Part shown: positions 8,419-16,920 of the stretch, piece after piece
Position numbering within the stretch: position 1 is the first letter of the stretch
Layout: every line of letters starts with the position of its first letter
Assembly (NCBI GenBank): GCA_024653345.1
Contig: JANLFV010000007.1
Location: forward strand, 1-64,000
Length of the DNA stretch: 64,000 nt
Source of the DNA: Candidatus Acetothermia bacterium
GTDB taxonomy: Bacteria > Bipolaricaulota > Bipolaricaulia > RBG-16-55-9 > JANLFV01
Reading direction: 5' to 3'
Program-made: the position numbers and the translations under genes
The notes under the pieces: model-generated
The model's input: the letters and a program-made list of their open reading frames with translations, nothing else
Told to the model about the DNA's origin: nothing
Databases searched by the model: none

Positions 8419-9151
8419 AAATCTCCTTGAACTTCGCGTCGTCGATCTCGCTGGGGGAGCCCTCGAAGACGATCCGACCGCCCTTGAGGGCGATGATCCT
8501 CGTGCCGTAGCGCCGGGCGAGGGAGAGGAAGTGGAGCGCGCAGAGCACCGTCACCCCGTCCTGGCGGTTCATCTGCTCGAGATACTTGAGGATCGAGTGG
8601 GAGGTCGCTGGGTCGAGCGCCGAGACCGGCTCGTCGGCCAGGAGCAGCTCCGGCTCCTGCATCAGGGCCCTTGCGATCCCTACCCGCTGCTGCTGGCCGC
8701 CGGAGAGCTGGTCGGCCCTAACGAACATCTTCTCCAGGAGCCCGACCCGCTCGAGAGCCCGCCGGGCCCGCTCCAGGTCCTCTCTCGGGAACCTCCCCAG
8801 TAGCGTGCGCGCCGTGGGGACATACCCCAGCCGCCCGGCCAGGACATTGGCCAGGACCGTCGAGCGCTTCACCAGGTTGAACTGCTGGAAGATCATCCCG
8901 ATCTTCCTTCGCCAGCGGCGGAGCTCCCGCTGGGGCAGGGCGGTGAGCTCCGTCCCGTCGAGGAAGACCCGGCCCGAGGTCGGCTCGATCAAGCGGTTGA
9001 TGCAGCGCAGCAGCGTGGACTTCCCCGAGCCGGAGAGGCCGATGAGGACCAGGAACTCGCCCTTGTCCACGGAGAAGCTGACATCGTCGAGGGCGAGGAC
9101 CTTCCCCCGCTCGTAGATCTTCGTCAGATGGTCAATCGCTAGATGCGGCAT
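8384..9151 (-). CDS. phnC: phosphonate-type ABC transporter ATPase
   Basis: A 255-residue ABC ATPase. Walker A is GLSGSGKST (residues 38-46), the signature is [15 protein letters not shown], and Walker B is [13 protein letters not shown] followed by the H-loop CALHF. The [11 protein letters not shown] opening and overall length match PhnC. There is no clear Shine-Dalgarno right before ATG 9151. A hairpin (9160-9188) separates it from phnD and contains the only purine-rich stretch, so its translation or abundance may be tuned by that structure. The substrate may be phosphonate, phosphite or phosphate ester; no C-P lyase genes are present. Confidence 0.93.
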   Translation of the reverse strand: MPHLAIDHLTKIYERGKVLALDDVSFSVDKGEFLVLIGLSGSGKSTLLRCINRLIEPTSGRVFLDGTELTALPQRELRRWRRKIGMIFQQFNLVKRSTVLANVLAGRLGYVPTARTLLGRFPREDLERARRALERVGLLEKMFVRADQLSGGQQQRVGIARALMQEPELLLADEPVSALDPATSHSILKYLEQMNRQDGVTVLCALHFLSLARRYGTRIIALKGGRIVFEGSPSEIDDAKFKEIYGEEAEQVEVR

Positions 9152-9159
9152 GGGAAGAG

Positions 9160-9188
9160 AGAGGGGGAGGAACCTCCCCTCCCCCTCT
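9160..9188 (-). terminator. hairpin between phnD and phnC (partial terminator or mRNA stabiliser)
   Basis: An 11-bp perfect stem, AGAGGGGGAGG with CCTCCCCCTCT, and a 7-nt loop. No T-run follows on the minus strand. Such structures after a binding-protein gene commonly raise its expression over the downstream transporter genes; that is inference here. Confidence 0.6.
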
Positions 9189-9210
9189 GCTCATCATCTA
9201 GGTCCTACCG

Positions 9211-10281
9211 TCACTTCTGGCAGGTTCTCCCTTCAGGGACAGGGTAGCCCACGAGCTCCCGGTAGCAGTCATAGAAGGAGTCGTCGATGTCCATGACATC
9301 GTTCCACTCGTAGAAGTTGCGGTTGCTCCACAGGACCTGGCCCTCCGGAGAGCGGATGTGGGTCTTCACGGCCTCGACCAGCCAGTCCTCGACGTCCTTG
9401 GGGAAGTCCTCGCAGAAGGTGAGGCTATCGTTGGGCAACGGGCCGAGGACATCGACGATCCCGACCTTCTTCACGATGTCCCAGTAGTCACCGTAGGCCT
9501 GGGTCGCTCCGGCCATGGCGTAGCGGACGTCCTTGACGATCCCGCGGTAGTATTCGGTAGGCAGGGTATTGCTTACCGGATCCCAGACCCAAAGTTCAGG
9601 ATACATGCCGAATTCCCAGCGCCAGCCCGGCATTATCTCGTTCACCCAGCTGGGCGCAACCGGCGGCGAGCCGTAACCGGTGGCGAAATCGCCCTGCCCC
9701 TCCATGAGGGCGATGAGGGAGTTGGTGTGGCCGCCGGACTCGACCGTCCCGGAGAAAGTAATCCCGCGGGCGTCGAAGGCCTTCTTCGGGATCACATAGC
9801 CGGAGGTCGATCCGGGGTCGTTGTAGATCCAGACCGTCCCGCTGAGGTCGTCCATCGAGTCATAGCCCTTCTCCCGGAAGGCGTAGATCGAGGCGAAGTA
9901 GTAGGCATAGCCGTTCCGGACTGCCGCGAGGCGGGCGTGGACCTTGGGGTTCACCATGGTCGCCCGGGCGTATTGATCGGTCGTCGGGCAGGCCATGGTA
10001 TTCCCCTTGGCCGCGATGAGGGCCTCGACCAGGGCCGCGTAGTCGGCCGCCACCTTGTAGTCGATATAGAGGCCGGTCAGCTCATACAGGTCCTGAGCGA
10101 TCGCCCTTCCCGTCTGCTCGATCGTCGCCGGGAGGACCGAGGGGGGCAGGAGCCAGATGATCGGGTTGTCCCTCGTTCCCACTTGGGCCTGTTGCGCACC
10201 TCCTAGGCTCGTGGAGAGCCCCGCTCCGAGTAGCGCCACCAGCACTACCACCAACGCCAATTTGACCGTTAGTGACCGCAC
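9211..10281 (-). CDS. phnD: phosphate/phosphonate-type ABC substrate-binding protein
   Basis: A 356-residue exported binding protein of the PhnD family. A GTG start is preceded by AGGAGGTG. The signal peptide covers about residues 1-28 (VKLALVVVLVALLGAGLSTS..GGAQ). The mature part begins with IIWLLPPSV and contains the TGLYIDYKVAADYAALVEAL segment and the GYDSMDDLSGTVWIYNDPGSTSGY ligand-loop region typical of the family. It is the first gene of an operon that continues through the transporter into nadC-nadA-nadB. The ligand cannot be read from sequence, and the linkage to NAD synthesis is unusual. Confidence 0.88.
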   Translation of the reverse strand: MRSLTVKLALVVVLVALLGAGLSTSLGGAQQAQVGTRDNPIIWLLPPSVLPATIEQTGRAIAQDLYELTGLYIDYKVAADYAALVEALIAAKGNTMACPTTDQYARATMVNPKVHARLAAVRNGYAYYFASIYAFREKGYDSMDDLSGTVWIYNDPGSTSGYVIPKKAFDARGITFSGTVESGGHTNSLIALMEGQGDFATGYGSPPVAPSWVNEIMPGWRWEFGMYPELWVWDPVSNTLPTEYYRGIVKDVRYAMAGATQAYGDYWDIVKKVGIVDVLGPLPNDSLTFCEDFPKDVEDWLVEAVKTHIRSPEGQVLWSNRNFYEWNDVMDIDDSFYDCYRELVGYPVPEGRTCQK

Positions 10282-10318
10282 TCGTCACCACCTCCTCTTA
10301 GTATTGAGCGCCGGTTTC

Positions 10319-10348
10319 ATTATATATTCAGATCGCCGCGGCTGACAA
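10319..10348 (-). promoter_or_regulatory. promoter of the phn-nad operon
   Basis: On the minus strand TTGTCA (10348-10343), an 18-nt spacer and a perfect TATAAT (10324-10319) stand about 38 nt before the GTG of phnD. Confidence 0.75.
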
Positions 10349-10349
10349 C

Positions 10350-10988
10350 TCACCCCGAGCGGAGGAGTAGGGCCTCCAGCTCGCTCCAGTCGCGGACGAC
10401 CTCCACTCCGCCGGCTACGGCGCGGACGCCGTCCCCTGGATGGCGGTCGTCACCTCGGATCAGGATCGCGGGGATCCCGTAGTGCAAGTAGGCCTCGATG
10501 TCGCTCGGCCGGTCGCCAATGCCCGCGTGGAGCGAGCCGAGCTTCGCCAGCTCGCGGAGCGCCTCCTCCTTGAACTGCCGATCGTCCATCCCCCGGCGAG
10601 GCTTCATCCGGAGGAGGGTCGAGCCGTCGCCCGGATGGGGGAAGCCGTGCTCGACCAGCCAGAGCTCGGTCCCCCGGCGCATCGAATCCCCGGGGGCATC
10701 GTGCCTCCCGGTGAGGTAGACGATCCGATAGCCGGCCTCCCGCAGGGCCCGGAGGGCCTCCGCGGCCCCCGGGAGCGGCTCGTCCAGATGGAGGTAGCGC
10801 TCGGAGAGGAAGAGCTGGTAGAACTTCTCCTGCTCCTCCGGCTTGAGGAGGGCCTTCACCCCATCGTAGCGGGCGAGCAGCTCCGGGAGGAGCTCCTCCA
10901 GCCCGAGCTCCTGGAGTGTCCGCCGGAGGCGCGGCTCCGAATTGAGGATGGTATTGTCGATGTCAGTTACGATCTGCGCTGCGCACAC
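10350..10988 (-). CDS. HAD-superfamily hydrolase
   Basis: About 212 residues from the GTG at 10988. HAD motif I is DIDNTILNSE, motif II is the YLTGRHDAPGD region, motif III is the Lys in KPRRGMDDRQFKEEAL and motif IV the IGDRPSDIEAYLHYGI aspartates. A longer frame begins at ATG 11027, but a good promoter (TTGAAA-17-TAGAAT) lies inside that extension, so the GTG just after it is the likelier start and the mRNA would be nearly leaderless. It precedes the phn-nad operon on the same strand but has its own promoter. Substrate unknown; probably a small phosphate ester. Confidence 0.82.
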   Translation of the reverse strand: MCAAQIVTDIDNTILNSEPRLRRTLQELGLEELLPELLARYDGVKALLKPEEQEKFYQLFLSERYLHLDEPLPGAAEALRALREAGYRIVYLTGRHDAPGDSMRRGTELWLVEHGFPHPGDGSTLLRMKPRRGMDDRQFKEEALRELAKLGSLHAGIGDRPSDIEAYLHYGIPAILIRGDDRHPGDGVRAVAGGVEVVRDWSELEALLLRSG

Positions 10989-10998
10989 GGTGAGATGG

Positions 10999-11027
10999 AT
11001 TCTACATGAGTGCCGATAGTTTTTCAA
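10999..11027 (-). promoter_or_regulatory. promoter for the HAD hydrolase gene
   Basis: TTGAAA (11027-11022), a 17-nt spacer and TAGAAT (11004-10999) on the minus strand. The -35 overlaps that of the divergent clc promoter. Confidence 0.65.
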
Positions 11028-11049
11028 AATCGGTCGATGGTGCTAGAAT
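11021..11049 (+). promoter_or_regulatory. promoter for the ClC channel gene
   Basis: TTTTCA (11021-11026), a 17-nt spacer and TAGAAT (11044-11049). The start codon follows at 11064, leaving a leader of only a few nucleotides. Confidence 0.55.
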
Positions 11050-11063
11050 AGGCCCCTAAGGTG

Positions 11064-12843
11064 ATGGACATCACCAAAGCCCGGGGCCAATTCCAGCAGC
11101 TGCTCTGGCAGAGCCTCCGTCTTAACCTCCTGGCGATCCTCATCGGGGGGCTCGGGGGCTGCGGGGCGATCCTCTTCCGTTGGCTCCTGGCTCTGATCAA
11201 CGGCCTCTTCTTCTTCCAGCGGCCTTCGCTTCACTTCCTCTCCCCGCTCGAGCACCGGCTCGGGCCGTGGGTGCTCCTCATTCCAGCGGCCGGGGGCCTG
11301 CTCGTGGGGCTGATCACCCGCTATTTTGCTCCTGAGACCAAGGGTCACGGGGTCCCCGAGGTGATGGCAGCGATGGCCGCCCGGGGCGGGCGGATCCGGC
11401 CGAGAGTGGTCCTGGCCAAGGCCCTCGCCTCGGGGATCTGCATCGGGAGCGGCGGCTCCTCCGGGAGGGAGGGGCCGATCGTCCAGATCGGCTCAGCCGC
11501 CGGCTCGGCCCTCGGCCAGCTCCTCCGGCTCGGCTCCCAGGACCTCAAGGTCCTCGTCGGCTGCGGGGCGGCCGCTGCGGTCGCGGCGACCTTCAACACC
11601 CCGATCGCGGGGGTCCTCTTCGCCGTCGAACTGATCCTCCTGGAGTTTAAGACCCGCTCGTTCGTCCCCCTGGTGATCGCCTCGGTCTTCGGCACGGTCG
11701 TCTCCCGCACGGTCTTGGGAAGCCAGCCGGCCTTCTCCATCCCAGCTTATGCCTTCCAGCACCCCGGCGAGCTGGTCTTCTACCTCATCCTCGGGCTGCT
11801 CTCTGCCCTTATCGGAGTCCTCTTCATCGAGGCTCTCTACCGGGCGGAGGACCTCTTCGAGGGGCTGAAGCTCCATCCGGTCCTCAAGCCGGCCCTAGGG
11901 GGGGCTCCTCCTCGGGGCGGTGGGGGTCTTCTTCCCCCGGGTCTTCGGGGTGGGCTACGAGACGGTGAGCGGGATCTTGGAGCAGCGGATCGGAAGCGTC
12001 GGACTCCATCTGATGGGCTTCCTCTTCCTCCTCGCCTTCCTCAAGATCTTCGCCCTCTCCCTCACCCTGGGGAGCGGCGGCTCCGGGGGAGTCTTCGCCC
12101 CCTCGCTCTTCATCGGGGCGGCCTTCGGCGGGGCCTTCGGGATCGTGGTGAATCTAGCCTTCCCCCTCGTCGCCGCCCCCTATCCCGCCTACGCCCTGGT
12201 GGGGATGGCCGCCCTCTTCGCCGCCGTCTCCCGGGCCACCCTCACCTCGATCATCATGCTCTTCGAGATGACCCGGGATTACAACATCATCCTCCCGCTG
12301 ATGTTCGCCTGCGTAGTGGCCGACATCCTCGCCTGGCTGATCCATCCGGAGACGATCTACACCAAGAAGCTCGCCCGCCGGGGGATCAGGATCGAACAGG
12401 ACATGGAGATCAATGTCCTCAAGACCAGGCATGTCGGGGAGGTCATGACCCACAAGGTGGAGACGATCCCCCAGGAGATGCCCCTCTGCGAGGTGCGGGA
12501 CCGGATCCTCGAGACCGGCCACCAGGGCTTCCCCGTGGTCGATGGGGCGGACCGGCTGGTGGGGATCATCACCGGCAGGGATGTGATGGCCCAGATCAAG
12601 CGGGACAAGAATCTCCCCGCAGGGGCGGTGGCCCAGCGGAGGCTGATCGTGGCCTATCCGGATGAGACCCTGGACCTAGCCTGGGAGCGGATGGGAAGGC
12701 ACGGGATCGGCCGGCTACCCGTCGTGGCCCGCGAGGACCCTCGAAGGCTGGTCGGCTTCCTCACCAAGGGGGACCTGATCCGCTTCCGCAAGGGGGAGGA
12801 GCAGCCCCCCATGGCCGCGGATCGCGCCCAGGGCCAAGATTGA
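11064..12843 (+). pseudogene. ClC-family chloride channel/antiporter with CBS domains, split by a +1 frameshift
   Basis: Residues from 11064 give the first half of a ClC protein (GSGGSSGREGPIVQIG selectivity region, AAVAATFNTPIAGVLFAVE). At a run of seven G at 11898-11904 the frame breaks: with six G the chain continues as GGLLLGAVGVFFPRVFGVGYETV. From there the second half runs on (LGSGGSGGVFAPSLFIGAAFGG, then two CBS domains, HVGEVMTHKVETIP and ERMGRHGIGRLPVV) to the stop at 12843. Every functional motif is intact apart from the shift. It is either a sequencing error, a recent mutation or slippage in the G-tract. Intact, it would be about 592 residues and move chloride in exchange for or with protons. 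Confidence 0.85.
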
Positions 12844-12858
12844 GGCGGAGGTAGGCCA

Positions 12859-14340
12859 TCACCCTGCCCCGCCGTGGGCTGAGCCCACCGGGGCGAAGAG
12901 CCAGCGGTCGTAAAGCTCATCGAGCTCCTGCCCCGCGACCTCCTCGAAGATCGCGAGCAGCGCCTCCGTCTTGGCTACTCCGTACTCGAACCGCGCGAAA
13001 TATGCCTGCAGCCCGGCAAAGAAGGTCTCATCCCCCAGGGTGGCCCGCAGCTCATCGTAGAAGAGGGCCCCGCCGCAGTAAACGATCCCGTAGTAGATGC
13101 TGTTGTTATAGAACTGCTCGAGCGGGGCGGTGATCGGGGCTGAGGCCTGGGCCCGCGCCCGCCTCCAGTTGGCCTCCCAGTCGGAGCGGAGGGCCTGGTA
13201 GGCCGCCGGGCCGAGCAACTCCTGGGCGTAGATCCCCGAGGAGTAGGTCGCGAGGGCCTCGTCGAGCCAGGGCTCGCGGATCACATCGTTCCCCACTAGG
13301 CTATACCACCACTGATGGCTCACCTCGTGGGAGACGATCATGGCGAACTGCAGTTCCTGCCTTGCCATGTAATCCTCTGGGCCGTAGAGCTTGTCCGAGA
13401 TCAGGACCACCCCGGGGTATTCGACCCCTCCGGCCCAGGGGAGCGGGGTCTCGAGGAGATCGACCTCGGGGAAGGGGTAGAGGCCGAAGCGGCGATTGAA
13501 GAGGTCGACGGCCTGGGCCGCGATCTCGAGCGCACTCTGGCCGCCGTAAGCGTCGCCCTCGAGGTAGTAGGAGTTCACCTGCGTTGCGCCGATCTGGGTG
13601 GTGAGCCTCCGGAAGCTCGGGCTCATCGCCACGAAGAAGTCCCGCATCAGCTCGGCAGTGTAGTGGTGGGTGACCGTCCCATCGCCGTTCGGGGTCTGCT
13701 CCAGCTCCGTCCCGCTCGCGACCACGACCTGCTCCGCCGGGGCGGTGATCGAGACCTCGAAGTTCGCCGTCTCGCTGTAGACGGCATCGCCCCAGTTGTA
13801 GAACGGGTCGAGGTGCCAGCCGGCCTCATCGTAGGCCGCGAGGATGGGGAACCAGTTGGCGAGCTTGAGCACGCCGCCGCTGTAGTCGTAGATCCCGTAG
13901 GATGAGCCATTCCAGCTCGCGAAGTTCTGCGGCACTATCCCCGCGAAGTCCAGCTCGAGCACCAGCTCCCCTCCAGCGGGGAGGGGCTCTCTCAGCGGGA
14001 TCAACGCGATCGCCCCCCCAGACTGGAGCAGCGGCTCGACCGGGGTCCCGTCGACCTTCACCTCCGCCAGCCCCAACGCCCCGGCCCCGTAGGTCAGCCC
14101 GCTATTGGGATAGAGCCGAAGGTAGAGCTCGGAGAGGGCCGCACCCTCGCCATTGACATACTCCAGCCGCTCGTGCCCTGTGAAGCGGGGCCCGCTCGGG
14201 TCGAACTGGACCTCGAGCCGGAGCTCGTAGCGCGGGACCGGCTCGCCGGAGGGGAGTGTGGGCCCCGCCGGCAGCGAGCCAGCAAGGGTCACCAGTGAAA
14301 TCAAAACTGAGATAAGGAAGAGCTCAGCTCGCCTGACCAA
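12859..14340 (-). CDS. exported M1-family metallo-aminopeptidase
   Basis: A 493-residue zinc peptidase with an N-terminal signal (LFLISVLISLVTLAGSLPAG). The zinc site is complete: HEVSH at residues 338-342 and the third ligand in WLDEA, E361. The substrate motif GGVEYPG stands in the place of the usual GAMEN. It lacks the long C-terminal helical domain of PepN, as do many shorter secreted M1 proteins. A TTG start is chosen because GAGGAGGGAG precedes it; it overlaps the end of the small zinc-ribbon gene upstream. It probably trims peptides outside the cytoplasm. Confidence 0.9.
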   Translation of the reverse strand: MVRRAELFLISVLISLVTLAGSLPAGPTLPSGEPVPRYELRLEVQFDPSGPRFTGHERLEYVNGEGAALSELYLRLYPNSGLTYGAGALGLAEVKVDGTPVEPLLQSGGAIALIPLREPLPAGGELVLELDFAGIVPQNFASWNGSSYGIYDYSGGVLKLANWFPILAAYDEAGWHLDPFYNWGDAVYSETANFEVSITAPAEQVVVASGTELEQTPNGDGTVTHHYTAELMRDFFVAMSPSFRRLTTQIGATQVNSYYLEGDAYGGQSALEIAAQAVDLFNRRFGLYPFPEVDLLETPLPWAGGVEYPGVVLISDKLYGPEDYMARQELQFAMIVSHEVSHQWWYSLVGNDVIREPWLDEALATYSSGIYAQELLGPAAYQALRSDWEANWRRARAQASAPITAPLEQFYNNSIYYGIVYCGGALFYDELRATLGDETFFAGLQAYFARFEYGVAKTEALLAIFEEVAGQELDELYDRWLFAPVGSAHGGAG

Positions 14341-14536
14341 GGTCTCCCTCCTCTCCCCCCTCGAGCGCTTCCAGCTCGAGGAGGAGCGTATTGATCGCTG
14401 CGACGAGCTTCTCGAAGAATCGCTTCAGGTCCTCATCGATCAGGTGCTTCTCGCAGATCCGGGGATACTCCGTCTCCGGGTCGTAGAGGAACTTATCGCA
14501 GATGGGGCAGAACGGCTGCTTGGCGCCGGAGATCAA
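14324..14536 (-). CDS. small CxxC protein, unknown function
   Basis: A 70-residue protein with a single CPIC motif near residue 10, a further cysteine (ICEKH) and an acidic coiled C-terminal half (RFFEKLVAAINTLLLELEALE). The TTG start has GGAGGTGG 6 nt upstream. It overlaps the stop of the preceding gene and the start of the peptidase gene, so the three are one transcription unit. I do not recognise the family; a metal-binding helper is possible. Confidence 0.6.
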   Translation of the reverse strand: MISGAKQPFCPICDKFLYDPETEYPRICEKHLIDEDLKRFFEKLVAAINTLLLELEALEGGEEGDLGQAS

Positions 14537-15348
14537 TGGGCCACCTCCTCTCCGAAGAGGACGACCTCGGTGGAGAGCACCCAGATCGGCCCCGGCTCAG
14601 CAAGGATGAGGGCGAAGTCCGCATTGAGCCGGCCCGAGTCGACCCCTAGGCCTCCAGTCCAGGCTCCGTTAGCGTTGCCGAGCCGGATGGTCAATGGCCT
14701 GAAGATGGTCACCTCTGCGCCCCAGCTCGCCCGTGGCGGCGCGCTCGGGGAGAGCGCTAGCTCGCCCGAGCTGCTCAGCCAGCCCAGGTCAAGCCGGGCC
14801 CCGAGCCTGGTGAGCGGCGCGGGCTCGCCCTTCTCCTGGGCGAAGTCCAGGCCGAGAAAGAGCCTCCGGCCCGGCTTCAAGAGGACTCCTAGCTTGAACG
14901 CCAGCCGCTCCTCCTCCGCCCCTTCGGGGCCGCGGCGCTGGCGTCCTGCTCCGAGCCCCAGGGCGAACCGCTCCCCAGCCCGCAGGGCCACCGAGCCGCT
15001 CCAGGACTCGCGCGGCTCGCCGCCCTCAGCTCCGAGGGCGAATGAGCCCGCTAGAGCTATGTTCCCCCAGGAAGCAGAGCCGGCGAGGAGCTTCTCCTCG
15101 ACAGTGGAGGGGCTGACTTGGGGTATCAGTCCGAGGAGGAGATGTATCCCCGCGAGAAGGGCGGGCCCGGCGGGATTGCAGCGCCCCGCAGTCCCTTCAT
15201 CGGCCCAAGCGACGCATGCGCCGCCTCGGGCTAGGATAGGAGCGCCCAGGCCCCACTCCCAACCCTCGCCCCGGGCCTGGAGGCCGAGGACAAGCAAGGG
15301 GCCGAGAAAGGCCAGGGCCAGCCCGAGCGCGTCCCTACTTGAAGGCAA
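14533..15348 (-). CDS. exported beta-rich protein, unknown function
   Basis: About 271 residues from TTG 15348 (a longer frame starts at 15423 but would run 88 nt into the upstream gene). The start is followed by a hydrophobic segment (ALGLALAFLGPLLVLGLQA). The rest is an alternation of short Gly/Leu strands such as RLFLGLDFAQE, RLGARLDLGWLSSSGELAL and GLGVDSGRLNADFALIL, which looks like an outer-membrane beta-barrel or a PorV/UPF0164-like exported protein. No enzyme motif is visible. The family assignment is a guess from composition and strand pattern. Confidence 0.6.
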   Translation of the reverse strand: MPSSRDALGLALAFLGPLLVLGLQARGEGWEWGLGAPILARGGACVAWADEGTAGRCNPAGPALLAGIHLLLGLIPQVSPSTVEEKLLAGSASWGNIALAGSFALGAEGGEPRESWSGSVALRAGERFALGLGAGRQRRGPEGAEEERLAFKLGVLLKPGRRLFLGLDFAQEKGEPAPLTRLGARLDLGWLSSSGELALSPSAPPRASWGAEVTIFRPLTIRLGNANGAWTGGLGVDSGRLNADFALILAEPGPIWVLSTEVVLFGEEVAH

Positions 15349-15568
15349 TATGTGTGCTTGTCTCCTTGACTCCGTCGATCTTGTGGATCTTCGTCCCCAC
15401 CGCCTCGCGGATGTCGGCGACATTCTCGACCTCGATGCTCACGATCGCATCGTAGTCTCCGGTGATGGGATAGGCCTCCTTCACCTGGGGGAGCTTGGAG
15501 ACGGTGCTGATGACGGAGTTGAGCTTCCCCGCCTCAACGCGGAGCAGGACATAGGCTCTGATGGACAT
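15335..15568 (-). CDS. stand-alone AsnC/Lrp ligand-binding (RAM) domain protein
   Basis: A 77-residue protein that is only the effector-binding half of an Lrp/AsnC regulator: SIRAYVLLRVEAGKLNSVIS, then PITGDYDAIVSIEVENVADI and a closing DGVKETSTHIAFK. No helix-turn-helix is encoded. ATG 15568 is preferred because AAGGAGGT ends 6 nt before it, whereas the ATG at 15574 touches that site. Such proteins form rings and can bind amino acids; the role here is unknown. Confidence 0.88.
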   Translation of the reverse strand: MSIRAYVLLRVEAGKLNSVISTVSKLPQVKEAYPITGDYDAIVSIEVENVADIREAVGTKIHKIDGVKETSTHIAFK

Positions 15569-15651
15569 CGGCATACCTCCTTCTGGTGAACTGGCCAAAA
15601 TCTACTAAAACCGGCCGCGCAACTTCAAGGCCACGAGCGGGAGCCGGCACT

Positions 15652-16827
15652 TCACCGCCCGAACTTGAGGACCCGGCTGTTGGCGAAGTCCAGGACATAG
15701 ACCTGGCCCGACCCGTCGACCGCGAGGGCTATGGGGAAGACGGGATGATCTCCGCCGTCGACCGCCCAGAGGTCGACGAGCTTCCCGTCGGGGGAGAACT
15801 TCTGGATCCGAGCGTTCTGGCTGTCGGCCACATAGAGATAGCCGTCGCGATCGATCGCCAGGCCGGTCGGCCGGGAGAACCGGCCCGCTCCTTGGCCGTA
15901 GCCGCCCCACTCGTCCCGGGCGATCCCGCTCGGGTCGAACCGCTGGACGCGGTGGTTCCCCGTGTCGGCCACGTAGACTGAGCCGTCGCTGGCCACGGCC
16001 ACGCCGCTTGGCTTGGAGAGTTGCCCGCGACGGCTGCCCTCCCCGCCCCAGCGGGCGAGCGGCTGGCCTGCACCGGTGAACTTGTGGATCAGGTGCTGGC
16101 CACGGTCGGTGATGTAGACTGACCCATCCGGCCCGACCGCGATCCCCGCCGGATCGTTGACCCCGGCGATGCTCCACTCCCCCAGGGGTCTGCCGGTCGA
16201 GGAGAGCCTCTGGACCCGCCGATTCCCTGGATCGAGGACATAGACCTCGCCCGGCGGGCTGATGGCCAGCCCCTCCGGGCTGCTGAACCGCCCCGGGACA
16301 GCCCCGTATTGGCCCCAATTCTCGAGGAACTCCCCTTCGCCGGTGAAGAGCGCTATCCGGTGATTCCCCGTATCCGCGACGAGGACTTGCCCCAGGCCGT
16401 CAAGCGCGATCCCGCGCGGATGGCCGAGCTCGCCCTCCCCAACGCCCCAGGAGCCCCAGCTCGTGAGGAGATGGTATTCCCCGCTCGGCTCGAGCACGGT
16501 GATCTCCACCCGCTCCCTCCCCTCGGCCCCTAGGTCGTCTCGGACGGTGAGCGAGGCCCTGTAGGTTCCCGGGAGGTGGTAGATGTGCGTGGCCTTCTGG
16601 CCGGCGGTTTGGACCCCGTCCCCGAAATCCCAGTGGAAGGCGACTATCCTCCCGTCGGGATCGTAGGACTCCGAGCCGTCGAACTCGACCCGGAGCGGCG
16701 CGAGCCCGCTCGTCGGCCCGGCGCGGAGGAGCGCCACCGGAGGCCGATTGAAGAGGGCGCGGCAGCCGGTCAAGGCTAGCAAGAGGACCACACCGACCAG
16801 GAGTACGCGCTGCGGCCTCATCCCCAT
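15652..16827 (-). CDS. PKD-domain and NHL-repeat lipoprotein
   Basis: About 391 residues. A lipobox (LLLALTGC) follows a hydrophobic N-terminus, so the mature chain is lipid-anchored. Residues ~25-110 are a PKD domain (FDGSESYDPDGRIVAFHWDFGDG). Six or so NHL-type repeats follow, each with a pattern like GIAVGPDGSVYITDRGQHLIHKF, forming a beta-propeller. ATG 16827 is chosen because TATAAT stands 7 nt upstream, implying a leaderless mRNA. The long ORF upstream to 16908 has no other support. Likely a surface binding or scaffolding protein. Confidence 0.85.
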   Translation of the reverse strand: MGMRPQRVLLVGVVLLLALTGCRALFNRPPVALLRAGPTSGLAPLRVEFDGSESYDPDGRIVAFHWDFGDGVQTAGQKATHIYHLPGTYRASLTVRDDLGAEGRERVEITVLEPSGEYHLLTSWGSWGVGEGELGHPRGIALDGLGQVLVADTGNHRIALFTGEGEFLENWGQYGAVPGRFSSPEGLAISPPGEVYVLDPGNRRVQRLSSTGRPLGEWSIAGVNDPAGIAVGPDGSVYITDRGQHLIHKFTGAGQPLARWGGEGSRRGQLSKPSGVAVASDGSVYVADTGNHRVQRFDPSGIARDEWGGYGQGAGRFSRPTGLAIDRDGYLYVADSQNARIQKFSPDGKLVDLWAVDGGDHPVFPIALAVDGSGQVYVLDFANSRVLKFGR

Positions 16828-16834
16828 CAACTGG

Positions 16835-16840
16835 ATTATA
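16835..16840 (-). promoter_or_regulatory. -10 element 7 nt before a start codon (leaderless gene)
   Basis: Perfect TATAAT on the minus strand, followed by 7 nt and ATG 16827. The -35 region is poor. Confidence 0.6.
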
Positions 16841-16867
16841 CCACACTGAGCGCGGCCGCCTTCCGGA

Positions 16868-16897
16868 TTGACTTGAGGATTGAGATCGAGGTATAGC
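16868..16897 (+). promoter_or_regulatory. promoter for the M42 peptidase gene
   Basis: TTGACT (16868-16873), an 18-nt spacer, TATAGC (16892-16897), then AAAGGAGGG before ATG 16921. Confidence 0.55.
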
Positions 16898-16920
16898 AGT
16901 GAGCGCAAAGGAGGGAGACG

